Of a stretch of 52,366 bases of DNA, positions 45,758-52,366 are shown in pieces. This DNA comes from an uncultured Roseburia sp. (GTDB lineage: Bacteria; Bacillota; Clostridia; Lachnospirales; Lachnospiraceae). The stretch lies in NCBI GenBank assembly GCA_947088675.1, contig CAMUHN010000015.1, forward strand, positions 1-52,366. Reading direction: 5' to 3'. The position numbers and the translations under genes are program-made. Position 1 is the first letter of the stretch, and each line of letters begins with the position of its first letter. A model generated the notes under the pieces. It made no database searches. It saw only the letters and a list, made by a program, of their open reading frames with translations, and was not told the DNA's origin.

Positions 45758-47116
45758 TTGAGCAGCCATACATTCCGGAACCTTTACCACAAATTTTTTG
45801 CAGGGAGCTCTTTTCTTGCAGGCACATTCCTGTTAACCGCCGCCGGTCTTCTCACCCGCGTCATAGGCTTCTTCTTTAAAATATTCTTATCGCGTACAAT
45901 TGGTGCAGAAGGACTTGGAATTTTTCAGCTCCTCTCCCCGGTGATGGCGCTTGTATTTGCACTGACCTCAGCAGGAATCCAAACTTCCATATCAAAATTT
46001 GTTTCGATGGAAATGGGAAAGAAAAACGCTGCCGGCGCCAGACAATATCTGTTTGTCGGGCTTACCATCTCGCTCGCTCTTTCTTTTCTCGTGAGCTTCT
46101 TTCTATGGAAAAACGCATCGTTTATCGCCGTCTCCTGGCTCGGCGATACGCGCTGTTGCCCGCTGCTTGAAGTGCTTGCACTCTCATTTGTGCCCGCCTG
46201 CATTCACTCCTGCATCAACGGCTATTACTATGGACTGAAAAAAACAGCTGTCCCTTCTTTCTCACAATTACTGGAACAGCTGGTACGCGTCGGTACCGTA
46301 TTTATTCTTTATCGGATCTGCCAGAGCGAAAATCGACCGGTATCGCTTACTTTCATGGTATGGGGTATTGTAGCCGGAGAAATTGCAAGCACGCTGTTTT
46401 CCCTCAGTACAATCCACTTTCCGGCAAAAGACGGCCGTTCTGCAGACAGCATTTTTGTCTCTGTAAAAAATCTGTTTCAGATGGCGCTGCCTCTGACTGC
46501 AAATCGAGTTGTCTTAAATTTATTTGCCAGTTTTGAAAACATTATGATTCCAAACCGCCTGAAATTGTTTGGTTATACAAACACGGAAGCGCTCAGTGTT
46601 TACGGCATTCTGACCGGAATGTCCATGTCCGTCATTATGTTTCCGTCCGTTATCATCAACTCGGCTTCCGTGCTTTTACTGCCTTCGGTTTCGGCGGCAC
46701 AAGCAACGCACGATGAGGAACTGATCCGGCGTACCGTCAAAAAGACGGTAGCTGCATGCCTGTCTTTCGGATTATTCTGCACGACATGTTTTATTTTTAC
46801 CGGAAAATATATCGGAAATCTGCTGTTTGGAAACGCTCTCTCCGGAACATTTATCGTGACGCTGGGGTGGATCTGTCCGTTTTTGTATCTGTCGGCTTCT
46901 CTCTGCAGTATTTTGCACGGACTCGGCTATCCAGGCACGACATTTCTGTTAAATCTCTGCGCCTGCGGGATCCGAATTTTATTTGTAATGTTTGCCGTAC
47001 CGCGCTACGGCATCCGCAGCTATCTGATCGGTCTTCTGGCAAGCCAGATCGTAACGGCGCTGCTGTCTATGCTGATTCTGAAAAAAATTACAAATAAAAA
47101 CCCCGGCTGTGCATGA
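45758..47116 (+). CDS. MOP-superfamily flippase (SpoVB/polysaccharide type), TTG start
   Basis: A protein of 452 residues with about 12-14 hydrophobic helices; FLLTAAGLLTRVIGFFFKIFLSRTIGAEGLGIFQL is the familiar opening of SpoVB/MurJ-like and polysaccharide flippases. I place the start at the TTG at 45758 because AAGGAG lies six bases upstream and the open frame before it runs over the divergent desulfurase gene. It probably flips a lipid-linked saccharide or peptidoglycan precursor across the membrane. It lacks the N-terminal length of classic SpoVB. The spacer to the desulfurase (45687-45757) contains TATATATAAT-like sequence usable as -10 in both directions. Confidence 0.85.
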   Translation: MSSHTFRNLYHKFFAGSSFLAGTFLLTAAGLLTRVIGFFFKIFLSRTIGAEGLGIFQLLSPVMALVFALTSAGIQTSISKFVSMEMGKKNAAGARQYLFVGLTISLALSFLVSFFLWKNASFIAVSWLGDTRCCPLLEVLALSFVPACIHSCINGYYYGLKKTAVPSFSQLLEQLVRVGTVFILYRICQSENRPVSLTFMVWGIVAGEIASTLFSLSTIHFPAKDGRSADSIFVSVKNLFQMALPLTANRVVLNLFASFENIMIPNRLKLFGYTNTEALSVYGILTGMSMSVIMFPSVIINSASVLLLPSVSAAQATHDEELIRRTVKKTVAACLSFGLFCTTCFIFTGKYIGNLLFGNALSGTFIVTLGWICPFLYLSASLCSILHGLGYPGTTFLLNLCACGIRILFVMFAVPRYGIRSYLIGLLASQIVTALLSMLILKKITNKNPGCA

Positions 47117-47132
47117 TTTTATCGCGTATAAA

Positions 47133-47171
47133 ATCAGCCGGACGACATCCGCTGTGATGCGTCCGGCTGAT
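47133..47171. terminator. Hairpin between flippase and efp
   Basis: ATCAGCCGGACG (47133-47144) pairs perfectly with CGTCCGGCTGAT (47160-47171). A short T-run exists on the minus strand only. It may end the flippase message or back up the efp terminator. Confidence 0.6.
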
Positions 47172-47199
47172 GGTTCTGCCCGTACGTTGTACAAAATCA

Positions 47200-47244
47200 A
47201 AACTTCCGGAAATACGCGGCTTACACTGCGTCTTCCCGGAAGTT
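47200..47244 (-). terminator. Terminator after efp
   Basis: AACTTCCGG (47201-47209) pairs with CCGGAAGTT (47236-47244). On the minus strand the stem is followed by TTGATTTTG, 16 bases after the efp stop. Confidence 0.75.
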
Positions 47245-47259
47245 CTACTGTCCGAATAC

Positions 47260-47817
47260 TTATACTCTTGAAAGATATTCTCCTGTACGCGTATCAATTT
47301 TAATCACATCATCCTGCTCTACAAAGAGCGGTACATAGACAGTCGCTCCTGTCTCCACAACAGCCGGCTTTGTAGCGCCAGTAGCAGTGTCACCCTTAAA
47401 TCCCGGCTCTGTCTCCGTAATCTTTAATTCGACAAACAACGGAGGTTCCACAGCAAATACATTTTCGTTGTGAGAGCACATTTTTACCATTTCGTTTTCT
47501 TTGACAAATTTAAGCGCATCCCCGATATCGTCCTGTGAAAGTGCAATCTGATCATAAGTCTCCACATTCATAAAATAGAACAGATCTCCGTCCGCATACA
47601 GATACTGATAATCCTTTCTGTCAATACGTGCCTGCGGAAATTTTTCAGTCGGACGAAATGTCTTCTCTACGACACCGCCGCTCTTAATATTCTTTAACTT
47701 TGTCCTTACAAACGCTGCACCTTTTCCCGGCTTAACATGCTGAAATTCGATGATCTGAAAAATATTATTTTCCAGTTCAATGGTAATACCATTTCTGAAA
47801 TCTCCTGCTGAAACCAT
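47260..47817 (-). CDS. efp: Translation elongation factor P
   Basis: A protein of 185 residues, standard EF-P length and three beta-barrel domains. The loop tip reads PGKG at 30-33 with Lys32, the residue that carries a modification in many bacteria; the modifying enzymes are not here. It helps ribosomes through polyproline stretches. TAAGGAGG lies six bases before the ATG. Promoter at 47936-47964 gives a leader of about 110 bases containing a small stem (GCAGCC/GGCTGC near 47840). Confidence 0.97.
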   Translation of the reverse strand: MVSAGDFRNGITIELENNIFQIIEFQHVKPGKGAAFVRTKLKNIKSGGVVEKTFRPTEKFPQARIDRKDYQYLYADGDLFYFMNVETYDQIALSQDDIGDALKFVKENEMVKMCSHNENVFAVEPPLFVELKITETEPGFKGDTATGATKPAVVETGATVYVPLFVEQDDVIKIDTRTGEYLSRV

Positions 47818-47935
47818 GTCACTTCCTCCTTACAAAAGCAGCCCGTTTCGACCGGCTGCATGTTTTCTGTTTTGATCCGTGCAAAATATGCCCAATTGTC
47901 CCAACAGCAACCCGGCCTTTTGACACCTGCCCCTT

Positions 47936-47964
47936 ATTTTATAATATATGATGCCATATTTCAA
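47936..47964 (-). promoter_or_regulatory. efp promoter
   Basis: Minus strand: TTGAAA (47964-47959), 17 bases, TAAAAT (47941-47936). Confidence 0.75.
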
Positions 47965-48021
47965 GTTATTTTTTTCAAAACCGGCAATTTTTTTATGACG
48001 GTGTTACTGTGCATAAAGCGA

Positions 48022-48474
48022 TCAATCACATGACTGCTCTTCTTCTATCGCATGGATCATATCAATACGGACCTGATGCCTGCCGCCCATAAATTCTGCA
48101 TTGAGGTAAGCTTTCACAATATCCTTTGCAAGCTCCTCTCCCACAATACGCGCTCCAAATGCAATAATATTTGCATTATTATGCTCTTTTACCAGTCTTG
48201 CCGTCGCCGTATCGGAACACACGGCCGCGCGCACCCCTTTCACTTTATTTGCGGCAATTGAAATCCCGACGCCTGTCCCGCAGATTAAAACGCCGCAGTC
48301 CGCCTTACCTGCCGCGACTGCCTGTCCTACAATTTTCCCGTATTCCGGATAATGGCAGCTCTCATTCGTATCCGGGCCGTAGTTTATCACTTCATGGCCC
48401 AGCGATTTTAAATATTCTGTAATAACCCGTTTCAATTCGACCGCCGTATGGTCATTTCCGATTGCTATCTTCAT
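48022..48474 (-). CDS. rpiB: Ribose-5-phosphate isomerase B
   Basis: A protein of 150 residues, typical of RpiB. GNDHTAVELK and CGTGVGISIAANK are the substrate loops, with catalytic Cys65. It interconverts ribose 5-phosphate and ribulose 5-phosphate in the pentose phosphate pathway; RpiB/LacA/LacB relatives also act on allose or galactose phosphates, but the standing-alone position fits the housekeeping enzyme. GAGG precedes the ATG. It lies 54 bases after yqeG on the same strand, the last gene of the run from ychF. Confidence 0.93.
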   Translation of the reverse strand: MKIAIGNDHTAVELKRVITEYLKSLGHEVINYGPDTNESCHYPEYGKIVGQAVAAGKADCGVLICGTGVGISIAANKVKGVRAAVCSDTATARLVKEHNNANIIAFGARIVGEELAKDIVKAYLNAEFMGGRHQVRIDMIHAIEEEQSCD

Positions 48475-48528
48475 TTTTTCCTCATTTCTGCAAAACCCGC
48501 ATTTCTGTTTATCCTGCGATTGAAAATT

Positions 48529-49032
48529 TTATTTTTCAATCTTCCTCCTGTGGTAGAAAAAAAGTACGATTTTTTCCAGATAACGCTTCAGTACAATCTG
48601 GATCTCTTCTTTCGGATGGATCGGTTTTACAAGAATCGTCCGAATTCCGCAAAGGTTTGCCCCGTATATATCCGTAAAGATCTGATCGCCGACGAAAAGC
48701 GTATTGGTCAGATCCGTCCCCATTTGTTCCATGGCCTTTCTGTAGTTGGCCGGATTTGGTTTTTTCGCCTTAAAAATATAGGGCGCCTTAACTGCATCCG
48801 CAAACATTTTCACACGCGGCTCTTTGTTATTCGACAAAAAAATACAGCGGTATCCAAGCAGCTTTAAATGGCGCAGCAGTGCAGTTGAACGTCCGTCCGC
48901 CGGATGCCCGTGCGGCACAAGCGTATTGTCTATATCAAAAATAATGCCACGATAACCCTCTTTGTATAGCGCATCAAAATTAATCTGATAGGCAGAATCC
49001 AGATATTCCTGCGGGTAGAATTTTTCAAACAT
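48529..49032 (-). CDS. yqeG: YqeG-family HAD (subclass IIIA) phosphatase
   Basis: A protein of about 167 residues. The HAD motifs are visible: IIFDIDNTLV (nucleophile Asp and DxDxT), FLSNN, KPNPANY and FVGDQIFTDI. YqeG proteins are small cytoplasmic phosphatases of Firmicutes; phosphatidylglycerophosphate is the known substrate of the plant and cyanobacterial relatives. ATG 49032 is preferred because AGGG is nine bases away; ATG 49041 directly abuts it. It starts 11 bases after the isochorismatase-like gene. In B. subtilis yqeG heads the yqeH-aroE run, which is missing here. Confidence 0.88.
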   Translation of the reverse strand: MFEKFYPQEYLDSAYQINFDALYKEGYRGIIFDIDNTLVPHGHPADGRSTALLRHLKLLGYRCIFLSNNKEPRVKMFADAVKAPYIFKAKKPNPANYRKAMEQMGTDLTNTLFVGDQIFTDIYGANLCGIRTILVKPIHPKEEIQIVLKRYLEKIVLFFYHRRKIEK

Positions 49033-49043
49033 ACCAGCCATCC

Positions 49044-49586
49044 CTATTTTATAAGTTTCGAAATCTGTTTGAACTGTTCGGTGCCTGCCGCGCCTGTCAG
49101 CTCAAATAACAGCGATTCGTAAATTGTCACAACTGCGCCCTCCTGCCCTGCGCGCATAACGGCAATCTCCTTATTGTGCAGATCTCTGGAACTGATACAG
49201 TCCTCCACAAGGATGGGCACATACCCGCTTTCCAACAGTCCTGATACGGTCTGCTGCACACAGATATGGGCTTCTATTCCGCAGACAATCACATTTTTCC
49301 TGCCCATATTTTTTAACTTCTCCGCTGCGCATGGATCATCACAGATACTGAACGTCTTTTTATCACAGTATTCCGTAATTCCTGCAGCAGCCGTTATTTC
49401 CGGCACGTTTTCTCCGAGCCCCTTTGCGTACTGGGCCGTCATCATCATCGGAATTCCCAGAATGCGAAGCCCCGTCAGTAATTTCACTGAATTTGCAATC
49501 AGCTTTTCCTTTTCTGCCATAGTCGGAAGTATCTTTTCCTGATAATCAATAATCACACAGCAGGTATCCTCTGGTTTGATCCGCAT
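49044..49586 (-). CDS. Isochorismatase-like cysteine hydrolase
   Basis: A protein of 180 residues with the catalytic triad of the family: Asp14 (VIIDYQEK), Lys near 77 (DKKTFS) and Cys109 (CGIEAHICVQQT). Relatives include nicotinamidase, N-carbamoylsarcosine amidase and YcaC. The nicotinamidase metal motif (DxHxxxH) is absent, so that activity is doubtful. AGGAGG is placed correctly before the ATG. It lies 9 bases after nrdR and 11 bases before yqeG, inside a minus-strand run. The substrate is unknown. Confidence 0.88.
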   Translation of the reverse strand: MRIKPEDTCCVIIDYQEKILPTMAEKEKLIANSVKLLTGLRILGIPMMMTAQYAKGLGENVPEITAAAGITEYCDKKTFSICDDPCAAEKLKNMGRKNVIVCGIEAHICVQQTVSGLLESGYVPILVEDCISSRDLHNKEIAVMRAGQEGAVVTIYESLLFELTGAAGTEQFKQISKLIK

Positions 49587-49595
49587 ATAAACCTC

Positions 49596-50045
49596 CTATT
49601 TTAACATTTTTTTCAGCTCGTCCATAAAAATATCAACATCCTTAAATTCACGGTACACCGATGCAAATCTTACATATGCGACAGCCTCCAGGTCTTTGAG
49701 CTTGTCCATAACAAGCTCTCCGATCATGGAACTGGGAATCTCCCGCTCTTCCAGGTTAAAAATCTCTGTCTCCACATCGTCAATCAGCTGATGAATCCGA
49801 TTGACCGAAATGGGACGTTTATGACAGGCACGCAGCACCCCCGCCTCAATCTTGGAACGGTCATACTGTTCGCGGCTGTTATCTTTTTTTATTACAATCA
49901 GCGGGATCGTCTCTACTTTCTCGTATGTAGTAAAACGCTTTCCGCACTCATCGCACAGCCTGCGGCGGCGGATGGAGCTGTTGTCATCCGCCGGCCGTGA
50001 ATCTATGACTTTTGTATTTTCTTTCCCACAAAAAGGACATTTCAT
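49596..50045 (-). CDS. nrdR: Transcriptional repressor NrdR
   Basis: A protein of 149 residues. A zinc ribbon at the start (CPFC ... CDEC) binds DNA, and an ATP-cone from about 49 (PLIVIKKDNSREQYDRSKIEAGVLRAC) senses dATP/ATP. It represses ribonucleotide reductase genes when dATP is high. The ATG at 50045 follows GGGAGG at proper spacing and opens the family's MKCPFC; the longer open frame is not needed. The nrdD gene in this window (15859-18021) has two matching boxes over its promoter, so it is a likely target. Cotranscribed with the ymxH gene, 40 bases upstream. Confidence 0.96.
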   Translation of the reverse strand: MKCPFCGKENTKVIDSRPADDNSSIRRRRLCDECGKRFTTYEKVETIPLIVIKKDNSREQYDRSKIEAGVLRACHKRPISVNRIHQLIDDVETEIFNLEEREIPSSMIGELVMDKLKDLEAVAYVRFASVYREFKDVDIFMDELKKMLK

Positions 50046-50085
50046 AACCAAGCCTCCCATTATGTGATATCTGTCGTTTATTTGC

Positions 50086-50349
50086 TCAGCCTTTGCTGAT
50101 TTTATGTCTGGCTTCCTTTTCCTCAATATCGACCAGAATAATATCCGGCCCGATCTTTACCACTTTGCACCATGGAATAAACAACTCGTAATCCCTGCCG
50201 ATGCAGCCGCACCACTTTGCCGGCCCGGGTACAATCAGCGCGCGTATCGTGCCCTCGCATTCGTCCAGATCCAGATCTTTCACACATCCCAGACATTTAC
50301 AGTCCGTTACATTGATGATCTCTTTTTCCTCCAGCTCCGAAAAACGCAT
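50086..50349 (-). CDS. YlmC/YmxH-family sporulation-associated protein
   Basis: A protein of 87 residues of the PRC-barrel-like YlmC/YmxH family: RFSELEEKEIINVTDCKCLG followed by DLDLDECEGTIRALIVPG and a C-terminal ILVDIEE. In B. subtilis ymxH is sporulation-linked, though its biochemical role is unknown. Start 50349 has GAGGGG five bases upstream; the ATG 12 bases earlier lies within that site. First gene before nrdR, in the run downstream of ychF, separated from it by a hairpin. Confidence 0.85.
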   Translation of the reverse strand: MRFSELEEKEIINVTDCKCLGCVKDLDLDECEGTIRALIVPGPAKWCGCIGRDYELFIPWCKVVKIGPDIILVDIEEKEARHKISKG

Positions 50350-50367
50350 ATCCCCTCTCATTCCCCC

Positions 50368-50391
50368 GCCCCTGTTACTCTTTACAGGGGC
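50368..50391. other. Hairpin between ychF and ymxH
   Basis: GCCCCTGT (50368-50375) pairs perfectly with ACAGGGGC (50384-50391) around TACTCTTT. No T-tract follows in either direction, so it may only slow or process the ychF message before the sporulation gene. Confidence 0.5.
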
Positions 50392-50435
50392 AAAAGCTCA
50401 TTCCTTATGAGATATATATGCATTTGCGACGGACT

Positions 50436-51536
50436 TTAGACATTAAACCGGAACAGGATGACATCTCCGTCCGACACAACATACTCCTTGCCCTCCAGAC
50501 GCACAATGCCTTTCTCTTTTGCCGCCGCAAGACTCTTTGCATCCAGAAGATCCTGATAATTCACAACCTCGGCCCGTATAAATCCGCGTTCAAAATCGGA
50601 ATGTATTTTCCCTGCCGCCTGCGGCGCTTTCGTCCCTTTTCGAATTGTCCACGCTCTTGTCTCATCCTCGCCGGAGGTAAGAAAACTGATCAGCCCAAGA
50701 AGCGCATAGCTTGCTTTGATCAGCTTTTCCAGTCCCGATTCCTTTAATCCAAGATCCTCCAAGAACATTGCCTTTTCGTCTTCTTCCAGCTCTGCAATCT
50801 CCTGCTCGATCTGCGCACAGATTACAAAGACCTCGCTGCCCTGCTCCTTTGCAATTTCACGAACGCAATTTACATATGCGTTGTCCGCACCGTCGCTGGC
50901 AAGATCGCCCTCGGAAACATTGGCCGCATAGATCACCGGCTTTGCCGTCAGAAGATTGTACGAATCAAACCATCCCCTTGCATCCTCATCTTCGATCTGA
51001 TCAAATGTCTTTGCAAGGTTTCCGGCCTCCAGATGCGCCTTAATCCCCTCCAGAAGCTGCAGTTCTTTTGCATAGACCCTGTCCATACGCGCCTGTTTTG
51101 AAACTTTCGCGATTCTCCGCTCCAAAATCTCAAGATCAGAAAAAATCAACTCCAGATTAATTGTCTCGATATCTCTTGCCGGATTTACCGTGCCGTCCAC
51201 ATGAACTACATTTGTATCGTCGAAACAGCGTACGACATGGACGACGGCGTCTACCTCACGTATATTGGCCAGAAACTGGTTTCCAAGTCCCTCTCCTTTG
51301 CTCGCACCCTTTACAAGCCCCGCTATATCCACAAATTCAATAACAGCCGGCGTCACTTTTCTGGATTGGTAAAGATCTCCGAGTTTTTTTAAACGCAAAT
51401 CGGGCACGGCGACAATCCCGACATTGGGGTCAATCGTGCAGAACGGATAATTGGCCGACTCTGCTTTTGCTTTGGTAAGCGAGTTAAAAAGCGTACTTTT
51501 GCCCACGTTAGGCAGGCCTACGATCCCTAATTTCAT
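50436..51536 (-). CDS. ychF: YchF/OLA1-type ATPase of the Obg family
   Basis: A protein of 366 residues, standard length. P-loop GLPNVGKST at 7-15; the guanine motif NKxD is altered to NVSE (AANVSEGD), which is why YchF prefers [20 protein letters not shown] is the G3/switch segment. A coiled-coil insertion and a C-terminal TGS domain ([14 protein letters not shown]... GFIRAEV) follow. It binds ribosomes and is involved in stress responses. The ribosome site is weak (AGGTATATAG) and a -10-like TATAGT is only three bases from the ATG. It is the first core gene at the right; mobile-element debris lies upstream. Confidence 0.95.
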   Translation of the reverse strand: MKLGIVGLPNVGKSTLFNSLTKAKAESANYPFCTIDPNVGIVAVPDLRLKKLGDLYQSRKVTPAVIEFVDIAGLVKGASKGEGLGNQFLANIREVDAVVHVVRCFDDTNVVHVDGTVNPARDIETINLELIFSDLEILERRIAKVSKQARMDRVYAKELQLLEGIKAHLEAGNLAKTFDQIEDEDARGWFDSYNLLTAKPVIYAANVSEGDLASDGADNAYVNCVREIAKEQGSEVFVICAQIEQEIAELEEDEKAMFLEDLGLKESGLEKLIKASYALLGLISFLTSGEDETRAWTIRKGTKAPQAAGKIHSDFERGFIRAEVVNYQDLLDAKSLAAAKEKGIVRLEGKEYVVSDGDVILFRFNV

Positions 51537-51611
51537 AATACTATATACCTATCCGAAAAACCTTGATTTACAAGACTTTTCGCCTTTCTATATATTTTCT
51601 CTACGCCCTTT

Positions 51612-51999
51612 TTACGCCCTTTTTTCATAACTGGCAGGCGTAGCTGCCTCAAACTGGCGAATGGCGTTTCCCCGTGACTCGTCCGTCTGCCAATTAACAA
51701 ACACCAAATCACGCATGACAAGGCATTTCTTTTCTCCTGTCCGGCTATGTCGATACTCTATTTACTGACTGTTAGTGTATGTTTCTTCCAATCTATGGAG
51801 TCCCATGTCAGACCAATCAATTAGCCGTCCTCAACCCTGTTTCCAACAACAAGGCATATTGCCCGCAATTGTGGAAACGCTTTGCCGCTTCAGGAAATTT
51901 TTCCTGCTCGTCAACAGTCAGATCCTTACTATCATCTACCGCTATCAAAAAATGTCCAACACAAGTATAAAGTATAGCACAAAGACTCTGTTTTTTCAA
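51612..51999 (-). pseudogene. Frameshifted tyrosine integrase remnant
   Basis: Minus-strand reading gives LTVDEQEKFPEAAKRFHNCGQYALLLETGLRT in one frame, then a stop and shift; LIGLTWDSIDWKKHTLTVSK continues in a second frame, and IEYRHSRTGEKK in a third. Together they match the middle of phage/ICE tyrosine integrases, where ETGLRTGELIGLTWDxIDW is a typical core with the catalytic Arg. At least two frameshifts and several stops show decay. N-terminal DNA-binding and the C-terminal HxxR/Tyr parts are absent. It points to an integrated element lost beside ychF. Confidence 0.8.
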
Positions 52000-52161
52000 T
52001 CCTAACCAACAATTATTCGTTATTATGTGGATCAGGTATTAAAATGACCACTTCCCGGCGTATATATTCTTCAAACTCTCACCGCTTCCATCCCTTATGG
52101 CATACTGTCTTCGCGGGAGCCATCATCGAACACTGCCCGGTTTATAGATATTATCCAATCA

Positions 52162-52366
52162 TTAACACAGTCTGCATAAAGATAAATAAAATTTCAAAGA
52201 ACTTTCGGAGCTGTACCACATCCCCTCAAGGTATTCGCCGAAATCGCTTGTCCAATGGTAAAACCGCCTGTTGGAATTGAAGTCTGCCCTGTCGTATGTG
52301 CGGATTTGTTCAAGTGGAGATTCTACTTCTGGTTTCATGGTGAGAAGTAGCGTTGCATGGGCAGGG
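52162..52366 (-). pseudogene. Fragment of an unidentified mobile-element protein, open at window edge
   Basis: An open minus-strand frame enters from the right edge and reads MKPEVESPLEQIRTYDRADF, then a Tyr/Trp/Phe-rich DFGEYLEGMWYSSES before a stop at 52162. Just downstream in another frame lies YADCVNDWIISINRAVFDDG (roughly 52090-52160), which reads like coding sequence, so a frameshifted gene is likely. I cannot assign a family. Placement next to the integrase remnant suggests the same element. No start with a ribosome site is visible. From 52000 to 52090 I see nothing else. Confidence 0.45.

Noticed and set aside
1-52366. CRISPR array, rRNA or tRNA genes
   Set aside because: No regularly spaced repeats, rRNA segments or tRNA cloverleaf with TTCGANTC-type arm were noticed by eye on either strand.

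Overview
The window looks like chromosomal DNA of a strictly anaerobic, meso-DAP-type, probably spore-forming Firmicute close to Lachnospiraceae. This is inferred from gene content: pyruvate:ferredoxin oxidoreductase, an oxygen-sensitive class III ribonucleotide reductase (nrdD), DAP-type murE with dapF, a CBS/DRTGG-type pyrophosphatase, a YlmC/YmxH sporulation-linked gene, and the run polA-coaE-ftsA-like-MBL-ACT-PFL. Most genes are core housekeeping genes on the minus strand with strong AGGAGG-type ribosome binding sites.

Layout. 1-55 is an exact (TGCTC)x11 repeat just downstream of a minus-strand promoter that reads off the left edge. 134-11198 is a minus-strand run: thioesterase, aminopeptidase P, DNA polymerase I, a single reading frame joining CoaE to an FtsA-like ATPase, a YycJ-like MBL hydrolase, an ACT protein and a PFL/DUF711 protein. 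11329-11497 is a structured intergenic element flanked by near-identical 16-bp direct repeats. 11480-15753 is a YfhO-like/LtaS-like pair, probably for lipoteichoic acid or another glycerol-phosphate polymer. 15859-18021 is nrdD, with two NrdR-like boxes over its promoter; the nrdR gene itself is at 49596-50045. 18352-22079 is a plus-strand heterodimeric ABC exporter with one degenerate ATP site. 22154-26406 carries murE, dapF and the pyrophosphatase; then come an unusual tail-anchored hendecad-repeat protein and a Cu/Zn-SOD-like protein.

The accessory part is 28343-34444. It is a visibly more A/T-rich minus-strand series: EpsG-like membrane protein, GH13 alpha-amylase-fold enzyme, and three different radical SAM proteins, one ending in a TSCPD domain. 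Spacing is very tight (one ATGA overlap, then gaps of 7 to 20 bases), so the products probably act together. I see no precursor peptide gene and recognise no described pathway with this set. It is the best candidate here for an undescribed system. Beside it are a WxL-like secreted protein and a membrane-anchored partner (34516-35667).

The right half returns to core functions: nifJ, a PAS/GGDEF/GAF-like/GGDEF/EAL protein, an ABC-F ATPase with altered second-domain motifs, a cysteine desulfurase, a flippase with a TTG start, efp, rpiB, yqeG, an isochorismatase-like hydrolase, nrdR, ymxH and ychF. From about 51600 to the right edge only decayed mobile-element remains are visible, including a frameshifted tyrosine integrase.
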